Of a stretch of 64,000 bases of DNA, positions 53,793-64,000 are shown in pieces. This DNA is from Corythucha ciliata (taxonomy: Eukaryota; Arthropoda; Insecta; Hemiptera; Tingidae): contig CM075942.1 in assembly GCA_038030265.1 (NCBI GenBank), positions 11,304,029 to 11,368,028 on the forward strand, written 5' to 3'. The notes beneath the pieces are model-generated. The model saw only the letters and a program-made list of their open reading frames with translations, made no database searches and was not told the DNA's origin. A program made the translations under genes and the position numbers. Each line of letters begins with the position of its first letter. Within the stretch, counting starts at the first letter, position 1.

Positions 53793-56700
53793 GCTTCCTC
53801 CAGGTGAATCTGCATCGTGCGGCAGCGGCGTCGGCCGTCTTGAGCAGGGTGTTCACTGGGGGAAGCTATGACGTCGCCATGGTTCAGGAGCCATGGGCAT
53901 GGGAGAGGCAGGTCAAGGGCCTCTCTGCGACAGCAGGTAAGCTGGTTTACTGTAGGGATGAGGAGCGGCCACGAACTGCGCTGCTTCTAAGTCCCGCAGT
54001 GAAATTTTTAACTATGCCAGAATTTCTGTGCAGAGATTTGACAGCAGTCATCCTGGAAGCCAAGGACGAGGACCGGACCCGGAGGTGTGTGGTAGCTTCC
54101 GCGTACTTCCCGGGGGACGCTGAGGTGACGCCGCCGGAGGAGCTTCAGCGTTTGGTCCTGTACTGCAGCGCGAGGAACCTGCAGCTGATTGTGGGTTGTG
54201 ATGCGAATGCTCACCATACCATCTGGGGAAGTACAGATGTCAACGCCAGGGGTGAGTCACTCTTTCAATTTTTGATGACGCATGACCTGGTGGTGGTAAA
54301 TCAGGGCTCGATCCCTACTTTCGTGACAAGTGCGAGGAGTGAGGTCCTGGATGTTACTCTGGCTAGCCAGTTTTTGGCCAATAGTGTCAGAGATTGGAAA
54401 GTCATGTCAGAAACATCAATGTCTGACCATAGGCTGATTTCGTTTGAGGCCGAGTTTCCTAGGGTTAGAAGTACAGAGTATCGGAATCCCAAGAACGCGG
54501 ATTGGGAGGTCTTTAAGGGGCATCTTGAATAGGAGTTGTCTGAGATGGACCTGGACATTCAGTGCCACGCCGATCTCGATAGGGCGGTGGAGGCGATAAA
54601 TTCAGCGGTCCTCAGTGCGTATGAGGAAAGCTGTCCTGTTAAGGTGAAGAAGGGGAACAGGGAAGTCCCTTGGTGGAACAACGAGCTGGAGATGCTCAGA
54701 AGAGAAACGAGGAGGCTTTACAATAGGGCCAGATCACGTGGGGAGTGGGAGGCTTATAGGCACTCCCTCACGGAGTATAACAAGGCCCTTAGGAAAGCAA
54801 AGCGGGCCACGTGGAGGACCTTCTGTGAGGGGATGGAGAATGTGTCCGTTATGGGCAGACTACAGAGGGTCCTGTCCAAAGAGAGCCCGGGCCAAATTGG
54901 TCTAATAAAAAAGGCAGATGGGGCGTATACCGAGAGCGCTAAAGAGACCCTGGAGGTCCTCCTGCGAAGTCATTTTCCTGATTCCAGGGATGCAGGGGCC
55001 TCAGATGTTCAGGGCGAAGTGGTGGCTGACTGCCAGCCAGCAAATAATGCAATATGGAGCGCATCGGGGAAATTGTTTACGCCCGCGAAAATTAAATGGG
55101 CTATCGGCTCATTTAAGCCCTATAAATCCCCTGGGCCGGACGAGATATTCCCGGTCATGTTACAGCGTGGCCTGGAGGTCCTGGAGCCGCGTCTCAGAAG
55201 GATATTTAGGGCAAGTTATGCATTATCGTATATACCGAAGGCATGGAGGGAGGTCAGGGTTGTGTTCATTCCTAAGTCGGGAGCAAACTCCTCGGCCCAG
55301 GCAAAGGCGTACCGACCCATAAGCCTCATGTCCTTCCTCCTTAAAACAATGGAAAAGGTAATTGGCCTGGATATCAAGGACGGTTGCCTTAAAATTAAAC
55401 CAATCCAGAGGGGGCAGCATGCCTACCAGGCGGGCAAGTCTACTGAGACCGCCCTAAACGAACTGGTGGGTAAGGTTGAGAAATCTCTGGAGGCGAAAGA
55501 AACTGCGCTGGGCTGCTTCCTGGACATAGGTGGTGCTTTTGATAACACCACCTATGACTCTATGGAGGCTGCAGTAAGGAGCAGAGGTGTTGATCCATCT
55601 TCAGTGAAATGGATCAAGGGGATGCTGGAATGCCGCGTCGTGACTTCGGAGCTGGGAGGGGAGACTGTTTCCGTGTTGCCCTCAAGGGGGTGTCCCCAGG
55701 GGGGTGTGCTCTCTCCTTTGCTCTGGTTGCTCGTGGTGGACGAGCTTCTCGCTATCCTAAAGGAGCAGGGTTATGAGGTAGTTGGTTACGCGGATGACCT
55801 TGCGATTCTAGTTAGGGGCAAATTTGATGATACCATATCCAGTAGGATGCAGGGTGCCCTTAACATAGTGCAGCGATGGTGAGCAGGCAACTTCGTGTTG
55901 CCCTCAAGGGGGTGTCCCCAGGGGGGTGTGCTCTCTCCTTTGCTCTGGTTGCTCGTGGTGGACGAGCTTCTCGCTATCCTAAAGGAGCAGGGTTATGAGG
56001 TAGTTGGTTACGCGGATGACCTTGCGATTCTAGTTAGGGGCAAATTTGATGATACCATATCCAGTAGGATGCAGGGTGCCCTTAACATAGTGCAGCGATG
56101 GTGCAGCAGGCATGGTCTCAGGGTTAACCCTGAGAAGACCACCCTTGTTGCGTTTACCAGGCGGAGGAAGCTGGCATTAAAGGTAGTTCGACTGAATGGA
56201 GAAGTGTTGAAAGTAGGAAAAGAAGTCAAGTACCTTGGAGTTACCCTGGATCAGGGGCTCAAATGGAACTCGCATATCAAGAGGGTGCTGAATAAGGCCA
56301 CGTTCGCATTGTGGGCTGGTCGGAAAATGTTTGGCAAAACATGGGGTCTAAAGCCAAAAATGGTGTTGTGGCTGTATACAGCCGTTGTTAGGCCTATCGT
56401 CACCTATGGCTCACTCCTATGGTGGCAGAAGACGAAACAAGGGACAGTCCAGGCCTTGCTGAGTAAGTTGCAGCGCCAGGCCTGTCTTGGAGTAACGGGT
56501 GCTATGCATTCGTGCCCGACGGCAGCCATGGAGGTGTTACTGGACATGCCTCCCCTGCACTTTCATGTGCAGGCGACCGCATATATGGCGGCGGTGAGAC
56601 TGCTGCGGGCGGAGTACGTGAAGCGGGGTGTCCAGGTTGGGCACTTGCGTGTTCTGGAGGAAGTTGCATGTAGTGAGGCGGCTGAAGTCGTTACGGATCT

Positions 56701-57631
56701 CATGCATGTGAGGATGGATTTTGAGAAACCCTTTAAGGTCGACATAGGCAACCGCGACCTTTGGGATAAGGGTTTGCCGAGGTTTAAGCCCGGCACGCAA
56801 GTATGGTATACTGATGGATCTGTGAAGGATGGGGGTGCTGGCATTGGGGTCTTTGGCCCCAGGCTTCAGCATTGGGAGTCCCTTGGGACGACCGCCACCA
56901 TCTTTCAGGCGGAGATCTATGCTATAGAAGCCTGTGCGCGGAAGATTAGTGAGAGGGGTCTCCGGAAAGCGAAGATCTTTATCCTGTCTGACAGCCAGGC
57001 GGCTCTTAAAGCCCTAGGCTCAAGCGTCGTGAACTCGAAGCTAGTTTGGGGATGTCTTGAAGCCCTCAGGCCTGTGGCAACGGCAAACAGCCTTACTTTG
57101 ATGTGGGTGCCGGGTCACAAGGGGTTTGAGGGGAATGAAATGGCTGATCAACTCGCGAAGAGAGGATCAGAGATGCCTTACGTGGGCCCGGAGCCAAGTC
57201 TCGGGGTCACGAAGTCCTTCACGAAGAGGCAGGTGCAGGCGTGGTTGGACGAGAGGCATCGTGAACACTGGGTTAGACAACCAGGTCTCAGGCAGGCCAA
57301 GCTCTTTGTCACTCCAAAGGGACGATCGGAGAAGGGCCTGATCTCTCTGAGCCGAGGAGACCTTAGAATCTTGGTGGGACTGCTAACGGGACATTGTGCC
57401 CTTCGATATACACTCAGACTAATGGAGAAGTCTGACACGGACATTTGCAGATTTTGCGACCTGGCCGTGGAAAGAGCAGAGCACGTACTGTGTGAGTGCC
57501 AGGCTCTGGGGCGGTTACGCTTTCTACATCTTGGAAATGATGTGCTTCAACCGGAGGACATCTCCAGGATGGCTACGGCAAATATCCTCAACTTCGTTAA
57601 GGAGTGGTGGTGGAGGACGCTTGAAAACTAG
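53792..57631 (+). pseudogene. Non-LTR retrotransposon ORF2: APE endonuclease, RT, RNase H; two in-frame stops and a duplicated RT core
   Basis: One reading frame runs through the region, broken by TAG at 54530-54532 and TGA at 55880-55882. The endonuclease begins RFLQVNLHRA and shows QEPW, CDANAHHTIWGS and SDH. The RT shows YRPISLMSFLLKTMEKV, AFDN, SRGCPQGGVLSPL and GYADDLAIL. RNase H shows YTDGS, AEIYAIE, LSDSQAALKAL and WVPGHKGFEGNEMADQLAK, and a CRFC...H...C finger follows. A 222-bp segment carrying the RT PQG and ADD motifs is tandemly duplicated (55673-55894 and 55895 onward). At the junction one C is lost, giving the TGA. ORF1 (gag-like) and the 5' UTR are absent. The domain order fits LOA/I/Outcast-type clades. 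Few other lesions, so young. Confidence 0.93.
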
Positions 57632-57737
57632 CGTCTTTCTTGGCAGGGCAACCTGAGGGGACACCACAATAGATCTTATAGGTCGAGTTTGGTAGGAGAT
57701 AGTTTCTTCTGGGCTTCCCTCCCCGTTTAATAATAAA

Positions 57738-57778
<41 letters not shown>

Positions 57779-57783
<5 letters not shown>

Positions 57784-57789
57784 AGGTTT
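57779..57789 (+). repeat. Target-site duplication, right copy
   Basis: AAAGGAGGTTT, the partner of 53726-53736. The Penelope-like 3' region resumes immediately after it. Confidence 0.85.
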
Positions 57790-58170
57790 ATCCAATAAAA
57801 AGAAAGGCGACCCAAAACGTCTCGCCTGAGGCCAAAAAACAAATACACCCGACGCAACCACCTCACGTAACATCCTAAGACAGCCCGACAAAAGACAGAA
57901 AATAACGGACTTTTTCATTGTAAACATACACACCAGGGATGACAGTGGGGGAAAGTGAAAGGGAGGGCTTACGACGAGGGGTATAAATACAGGGGGGTGA
58001 CACCAGTACCACACAGTTTCAGTTGTACTTACAGACGCTGAAGATGGCGAGCAGCCGAAACCGGTTCGTTTCTAACGCACCTCAACGAGGGAAGACAGAC
58101 AACGTAGGCTCCTACGGCTACAGTTTCACGCATGCATTACCTACTAACCCTCGTAGTCTAAGCGACCATA
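57790..58170 (+). mobile_element. Penelope-like element 3'/terminal region, resumed after the nested insertion
   Basis: Non-coding DNA containing a GGGGTATAAATAC TATA-like motif near 57980, a TTCAGTTGTACTT stretch near 58019 and a hammerhead-like core at 58038-58061. Penelope-like elements have terminal repeats with promoters and hammerhead motifs (established), so this is probably its 3' flank or terminal repeat. Confidence 0.5.
58038..58061 (+). ncRNA. Hammerhead-ribozyme-like core in the Penelope-like terminal region
   Basis: CTGAAGA (fits CUGANGA) at 58038-58044, a short GGC...GCC stem II and GAAAC at 58057-58061. CGGTTCGTT follows. Outer helices are weak, so it may be decayed. Confidence 0.45.
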
Positions 58171-58690
58171 CTAACAATATGAATTTCTAAAAGTTTCACA
58201 ACTGAGATGATACCCTGCACCTGCAGCAGTTTTCTTTGCTCCAATCATTACATTTAGGGGCCCTGCAATCACTTCTTTCACAGGAACATAGTCCTGCAGG
58301 CAATAATGCGTAGTTCTCCCGATTCAAAAAGTGGCCCCAGAAATGTTGACCATTTTGTTTTATTGTAAAAAGTCCCACCTGTTAATTTTTTCAAAATTTG
58401 TCATCCCATGACGTCATGGCACAAACAGTAATGACTGGTTGAAAATTAAGAGCGTACCTCTTTAGTCTATTTACCTTGCCCCTGAATATGTGTCGTACCC
58501 CCCTCTTCCTCACATCATACATTGATACATTTCATTAAATAGGGTTTGACGTTATCAAATCCCCACTCGAAATTTTTAAAAATTAGCTCTAAAAAAATCC
58601 TTGATTGATTTCAATGTTTAATGAGAGCAATAGCATTGCGTGGAAGAGCCCTCTTCAATAAACACGAGTGCTTGAAAAATGGGCAAGTTC
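58170..58690. other. Stretch without a supported gene
   Basis: On the minus strand near 58300-58200 a short stretch reads QDYVPVKEVIAGPLNVMIGA, which looks protein-like, but no acceptor, start or family match could be established. It may be a decayed transposon fragment. Confidence 0.3.
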
Positions 58691-59660
58691 CCCATTATTG
58701 TATTCAAATCCTAAAATAACCAAACCCCCCAAACATCCTAAAAATTTCTATCTTCCGTCTAAAAATGGTAAAACTGGTCACTCGAGCCCTTTTCAACTTG
58801 AAGTGAGATGAAAGTGGCAAAACTGACTGATCTGATGCGCAAAAAAAATGACCATACCTAGGTTTTCATGGACTACTAAAAATGGCTAAATTCAGCTGAA
58901 TTGACTATTTGCGCCCCAGGTGAACTGAAGGTTCGCTTTTGGCTAAACTGACAATTAGTACTCTAAAAATAGCCAAACTGGCAATTTTCGCTCGAAAAAT
59001 GACAAAACTGACGATTCACGCTTCTAAAATAACCCAAGTGACAACTCACAACCTGAAAATGGCGAACTGACCGTTCGGCTCTAGGAAAAGCTCGATCTAC
59101 CATTTTCTTACAAAAATATTAGTAAAACTGTAGACAGTTTGCGCCTTACTGGTTTATAAAAGCCCAACGGGTTATTCGCACCCAAAAAAAGGGCAAAAAT
59201 GACTGTATGTGCCATAAAAATAGCTAAACTGACGATTCGCGCCATGAAAATGTTTGAACCGACGATTTGTGCCCTGAAAATTGCCAAAACCGTGCCTTTG
59301 CGCTCTAAAAATGGCCAAATAGACCATTCCACGCCATTGAAAATGGCTAAACTGACGACTCGTGCCCTAAAATAACCAAACGCCTTAAAAATTTCACTCC
59401 TCAAAGTTTCTCTCCAAAATGGTCAAACCCGCGATCTTTTGAAAGCGGTAGAACTGACTGACCAGGCCCTAAAAAGGGGCTGCTGGCCGTACTGACAATT
59501 CACCCCTCCCCCTTAAATGGCTTGACTGACAGATTCGCGCCTTGAAAAAAGACCATTCGCGTTACAAAAATGGCCAAATTGACCATTCTTACTCTAACGA
59601 TCACCAAAATGACTATTCTCGCGCTATAAAAATTGTAAACTCAGTAACTGACGAGAATTC
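58690..59660. repeat. Minisatellite family M1 (array 2)
   Basis: About 28-30 degenerate units such as CCTAAAAATGGCTAAACTGA with CGATTCGCGCC-like spacers, related to 15960-16660. It directly precedes the M4 array. Confidence 0.75.
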
Positions 59661-59689
59661 AGGTTTTTATAGGCCATAGATTTTCTTAA

Positions 59690-60470
59690 CCCCCTCCTTC
59701 GGCAACTGTCAATTTCGCTTGAATTGTCCATTTCGTCCTTAAAACGGTCAATTTCGTTTTTAAAAATTATTCCCGAGAAACTGACAGTTTTGACGTGGAA
59801 TCTGTCTATTATTTCCTACAACCTACATAACAAAAGATCACAAAACTTGTTTTGAGCCCATTCACCTGAAACAGTTGGGTACTAAAAACTCTCACAACAA
59901 TTCCGCCCTGTAAACTGTCAATTTCGGCACGAAAACTGTTAATTTTGCCCCAGAAACTGTCATTTTTTCATAAATAACTATCAATGTTGTCCTAGAAACT
60001 GTCGATTTCGTCCTGGGAGGAACTGTAAATTTACAGTTCAAACTATCAATGTCGACCTAACACTGTCAATTTTGTCCAATAAACTGTTGATTTCGTCCAT
60101 GAAACTGTCAATTTCGTCCTATGAAATTCAATTCCCTATGTCATTCAAAACTGTCGTCGTCAATATCATTCTAAAACTGCCAATTTCGTCATACAAACTA
60201 TAAATTTCATCCTCGAATCTGCCAATTTCGCCTTATGGAAACTGACAACGGATTTCGGAAACTGACGAAGGTTTCTAAGCCCCTTCACTGGAGACAGTTA
60301 TGAGTACTAGAAACTGTCAATTTTGCCTAATGAATTGTCAAATAAATGTTCAAATCTGTCAATTTCGTCCTGGAAACTGTCAATTTTGTTCTTTAAACTG
60401 TCAATTTCATCCTGGAAACTGTTAATTTCGTCCTTTGAATTGTCAATTTCATCCTAGTATTCCTCCTTTT
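59690..60470. repeat. Minisatellite family M4 (about 20-21-bp units)
   Basis: Units of the type AAACTGTCAATTTCGTCCT in tandem with substitutions and several short unique interruptions. More homogeneous than the other families, so probably younger. Confidence 0.85.
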
Positions 60471-60921
60471 TACTTCAATGTTATTTATACCCTCCTCAAT
60501 CACGGACCACCCGCACCCTCCTTGAGAAGTGTAGCGGCTGCTACACCATGGATATAGTGTCGGCGCTACTGCAGAGGGCCACCAGTGTGCGAGACAGTTT
60601 CGTGGTCAATTTGTGAGACTGTCAGCTATTTAGTTACGTCCAAGGGAAAACATGTTCCCAATATTAAAAAAAAAAAAGTCCACATTTAGTTCGTATACTG
60701 CAGAGTGCAACAAAAATTTAGGACAGAGACGACCTTAAAAAAAAAAAAAAAAAAAAAAACCAGTACAATTTGTCACCATTATAATTGAGGCAAGGTTAGG
60801 GAAGACAATATTTTGTTCATATTCGACAGGATGATGAATGGAAAAACCCGTTTCTGAAATAATTAGGTACGAGAGAATTAAAGCCGGAAAAGTGAATGAA
60901 ACCGGTAACTCCCTGCTTTAG

Positions 60922-61010
60922 GAAACTGGATGAGACGTCTCATCGATGAAATTTACCACTATATGCACCATCAGGACAGCGAGGACACCTACCATGAGTG
61001 TACTAGTTAG
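60922..61010 (+). CDS. Possible terminal coding exon, unrecognised
   Basis: After a CTGCTTTAG acceptor, 2 nt and 28 codons (NWMRRLIDEIYHYMHHQDSE...) run to a TAG at 61008-61010. The composition is protein-like. An open frame of this length is not rare by chance, there is no recognised homologue, and no upstream exon was found. Confidence 0.2.
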
Positions 61011-62570
61011 GAAAAACATCAGATTTGAGGCTAATAACGCCTATTCCTATCGGAAATAGTCTCCCTGGGCAAAAGAGCGATAAATAATTCAAACGTCTCG
61101 ACACATTGCTCCATTTACTAAAAATTCTGCATTGAGATTTTTCCACCCTTCCCTCTGAATTAAAGCATAATGCTAGTCAAGCGAATGGGCAGCGGTGGGA
61201 CAATCTCCTCCTATGCAGCATTTTTTGCACGTGGTAAACCCATTATTAGACAAACCTCGTATGTAGGTACCAAGAAAGTCTTAGGTCGCAACAATTAAAT
61301 GACAATGCCTGCACTACGTTTCAACTTTAGTATGCAAACTACGTGTTGTTTGTACACAGAATTCCTGGAAAAAACGCTCCATTGATGATTATTGCGAAAA
61401 CCCCACGACCTATAAATAAAAAATATTTTTTCTTGAGGAAATATAAAAAAATTTCGAGACCCATGACCGACAATCTGGAAACGCTTGGGAATGGATAAGC
61501 CGGAACGGTAAGTTTTCAAGATCGAGCCTACATCAGGGAATACCCAGGGCTGGGGAAAAATGTTGCACTTATAAAAAAAGAGCGTGTGGTATAGAGAACG
61601 AGCAAAATCGCGTGAAAAAGGCTTAAATGCGCCCAATTTTCGCCTTATTCATGCAAATGAAATTAACTTCACGGTTCACTTCATAAATAAACATTTAGTT
61701 TGCGTCATAAAAAAGATCCTCAATAGCCGCGAGATTCAGATTTTAATGAATTATGGCGATTGGTCGTGTTCTTCCTCCATCTTCGTCTCTCGAATAACAA
61801 GTTATACGAGTCAGACACGCTAATTATAGCGAGCTTTAACAGAGCCCCAAGCACTTTGTTTCGCCCCCTTGGCTGTCATTGCAAACCCGAAATTGTTATG
61901 TATTCTTGAAATGAGTAGCGCGAAAAAAATATTTGCTGGTCAAGCGTTATTGGATCAAGACAGCAAAAAACAAGGTATATAAATACATACGAAAATCTCA
62001 CTTCGCATCACGACCTATTTCTCCGTGTTTTAATAACGATAATAATGTTAAAAAAGGTCACTTAATGACACGAGAACTGAAAAAAAGGTATTTAAATTAC
62101 AATGAATGTAAAAGATAAGTGGTACAGCATCATTTGTGAGAACTCAATGATTAGAAATCCAACTGATGCTAATAGGGGGGCCATGACGAATACTCAGGTC
62201 CTTAAAAGTTAGGGAGATTAGTGGTAATTGCCTGGTAAAGAACTCTTAAGCTTTTTTCCTCAGAGCGGTTTTACCAATTTTCGCCCCCTCTCCATCATCA
62301 TTGTGGAGGGCATGAACCCAATGGAAAATTTGTGTACAGCTCACCAAGTTTAACCCTTTCCGAGAAAGGTGCAAAATACGGTGTTATAATTTACATTCAC
62401 CACTCCATCTACCTACCTACCTACCTAGAATCGAATAAACCGACAAATCCAGGAAATCCCGAGGAGAGCTACCTTTCCAGCTTGAGGTTTAAACTCCTTA
62501 AGAAAGAAGTGGGAGAGACAACAGAATGAAAAAAAAAAAAAAAACTATGAGAATTAATGAACCACCCGGG
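61011..62570. other. Upstream flank of the chemosensory gene
   Basis: Mostly unique AT-rich DNA with a CTAC-type short tandem near 62410 and a poly(A) run near 62530. No supported gene. Confidence 0.45.
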
Positions 62571-62573
62571 GAA

Positions 62574-62580
62574 TATAAAA
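62574..62580 (+). promoter_or_regulatory. TATA box of the chemosensory gene
   Basis: TATAAAA 64 bp before the start codon. A TCAGT initiator-like motif lies at 62615-62619, somewhat far from the TATA box; another start near 62605 would give typical spacing. Confidence 0.6.
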
Positions 62581-62637
62581 GGAAGCCCCAGGCTGTGGAG
62601 GTTGTTACAGACGATCAGTCAACTAGTTTCTGACATC

Positions 62638-63092
62638 ATGTTTACCGTACGTCTCTCCGTTGCACTCGTCCTGGCGATGTGCGTCGTCTCGGCCTGGTCT
62701 TACACAACCAAGTACGACAACATTGATATCGACGAAATTCTGAAAAATCAACGCCTCTACTCAAAATATTTAACGTGCCTGCTTCACACGGACGCCACCA
62801 AGTGCACGCCAGATGGGAAAGAATTAAGAGGTACCTAAAATTACAGTTCTCACTATTTTTCATTTCTCTAATGAATTTGTTTTTTGATTGTCCAGCCGCA
62901 CTTCCCGACGCACTGTCCACCAACTGTAAAACGTGCAGTCCTAAACAAAAGGCGGGCACCGAGAAAGTCATTCGATACATGATCCAACACAAGGCCAGCG
63001 ACTTCGACAAATTGGAAAAAATCTACGACCCGGCAGGCGTATACAGGAAACGTTACCAAGCTGAGGCAGCCAAAAAAGGAATCAAATTGTAG
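62638..63092 (+). CDS. Chemosensory protein (CSP/OS-D family), complete, 2 exons, 129 residues
   Basis: A small secreted carrier of hydrophobic ligands, found in arthropods and acting in sensory lymph and other tissues. Exons are 62638-62830 and 62896-63092, with a 65-nt GT/AG intron in phase 1; 390 nt include the stop. Residues 1-21 form a signal peptide ending near VVSAWS. The mature start is [20 protein letters not shown], the family hallmark. The four cysteines are C47, C56, C75 and C78 (spacing 8, 18, 2), within the family range, although the first loop is at the long end since six residues are most common. The intron falls one nucleotide after a codon that is usually Lys in this family and here is Arg64, a conserved CSP intron position. 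The ending [18 protein letters not shown] is typical. Confidence 0.97.
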
Positions 63093-64000
63093 ACCATGGA
63101 AAAGATACTTCAAGTTAATTAATTCATGTAGCGAGTAAAGCAAGTGCGATTGTTATTTATTAAAAATGAAATGAATAAAAATGTTCTTCAAATTTGTTTG
63201 CCTAATAATTAGGTATAATTTTCAACGGGTTAAGTATGAGCAAATCTCTTCGAATCCCCCCCCTCCCAACTCCAACAGCCAATTTAAAAACGGTGGATAA
63301 TTCCTGTAATGGGCAGTATGGTTACGTGGGAGGGGGGGGGGGGTAAAAAACGGGCTGGAAAAGAATCTCGCGTGTGCCTATTGAAAAGGCTCTTCTTCTC
63401 ATGCCTCTCAGGGAAAATAAGCAACTCGTGATGCGAAAAATTGCTTCGATAATGCGCTACAAAGGGGGAAATTTCCACGGATTCATTATTTTTACTTTTG
63501 TAACGACAACATAGGGAACTTGCATGAATCACCGATTTTGGTGCAAAATATAGCGGTGATTTGGCACAAGAACTGAAGGAAATCAATGGAAGTTACAATC
63601 CGATCGGTGTTGGGTCTGATGATTCTCGATTAAATTTCAAAGCTCCTCGGGAATGGACGGATAGGCCAAGAGGCAATGACGCAGTTTGTGAAGCATAGCG
63701 CTAAACTTGTGTTGACAAATGATAAAACAATTGTCCCACAGAAACCACGTTTTACCCCTATTCCCTGTTCCATTAATTCCGTTAAATAAGTTATGAAATA
63801 TTGAGCCCACAATCCAGCAAAAAAAAAAAAAAAAATCCTCCGTGATTTCAATGTTTAGTAGGAGCGTCTCGTTTTCCCTCTAGTTCATGTACACTTACAC
63901 AGGGCGTTTGGTAAGCCGACGCAAACATGCAGGGAGTTATTCTAGGTCCAAAATGGACCAAAAAAGTGCCTATAAACATGGATCTGATTTCGAGATAATG
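63093..64000. other. Downstream flank of the chemosensory gene
   Basis: AATAAA at 63174-63179 is the likely poly(A) signal, about 80 nt after the stop. Beyond it are a poly(G) tract near 63332 and, from about 63898, an ACAGGGCGTTTGG-type boundary that looks like the end of a dispersed element running off the right edge. No further gene is seen. Confidence 0.5.

Larger units (their letters stand above)
53738..57780 (+). mobile_element. Chimeric U6-non-LTR retrotransposon insertion (copy 2)
   Basis: The unit consists of the U6 5' fragment (53738-53792), retrotransposon sequence from the start of the endonuclease domain to the 3' UTR, and about 40 A (ending 57780). One 11-bp duplication, AAAGGAGGTTT, flanks it. 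The surrounding DNA is the 3' region of a Penelope-like element, so the insertion is nested. The U6-element junction shares GC, a possible microhomology. This structure is what template switching from element RNA to U6 RNA during target-primed reverse transcription would leave. The 3' half is almost identical to copy 1 at 22638-24446. Confidence 0.93.

Noticed and set aside
57597..58014. Minus-strand frames rich in Phe near 57.7 kb
   Set aside because: They read through the poly(A) tail of the retrotransposon in reverse and have no coding meaning.
59690..60470. CRISPR-like array
   Set aside because: Regular ~20-bp units have no unique spacers of constant length and drift gradually, as in a minisatellite. 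The genome is eukaryotic.

Overview
The window looks like a piece of an insect nuclear genome. It is AT-rich, intron-containing, full of degenerate transposable elements, and carries a chemosensory-protein gene (an arthropod family) and an insect-type fatty-acid elongase. A sap-feeding hemipteran is a guess only; nothing here fixes the species.

Genes are sparse and mostly split into small exons that simple open reading frames miss. I rebuilt five: (1) the 5' part of an ELOVL very-long-chain fatty acid elongase on the minus strand (coding exons 11072-11012, 8261-8071, 311-231 and 166-110), running off the left edge; (2) a single-exon 642-residue C2H2 zinc-finger protein (33759-31831, minus); (3) a complete TRAPPC2L trafficking subunit gene, five exons from 34835 to 43323 (plus), with a 7.9-kb intron packed with repeats; (4) a five-exon, twelve-finger C2H2 protein (45563-43725, minus), convergent with TRAPPC2L; (5) a complete two-exon chemosensory protein (62638-63092, plus). 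A good orphan coding exon lies at 11606-11734, and weaker ones at 12381-12505, 45886-45851 and 60922-61010. Introns fall in two classes: 55-98 nt, or 2.7-7.9 kb and filled with transposons.

The rest is mobile or repetitive DNA. Between 17.6 and 25.3 kb lie an old non-LTR remnant, two large inverted repeats and a satellite of about 140-bp monomers invaded by a 5'-truncated, RNase H-bearing non-LTR retrotransposon (22638-24446, with 11-bp target-site duplication). Between 28.5 and 30.9 kb are three hairpin MITEs at TTAA-type sites. TRAPPC2L intron 2 holds a retrotransposon remnant, foldback elements, minisatellites and a precisely bounded MITE. Between 46.7 and 58.2 kb are pieces of a Penelope-like element. 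Its 3' part is interrupted by a second, nearly identical copy of the non-LTR retrotransposon. The 5' end of that copy is fused to the first ~55 nt of U6 snRNA, and the whole chimera is bracketed by one target-site duplication. This U6-retrotransposon chimera is the most striking object in the window. Four families of short-period minisatellites (about 20-33 bp) and over twenty poly(G)/poly(C) tracts are scattered throughout.

The genes share no obvious pathway. They are ordinary housekeeping or sensory loci in a repeat-dense background.
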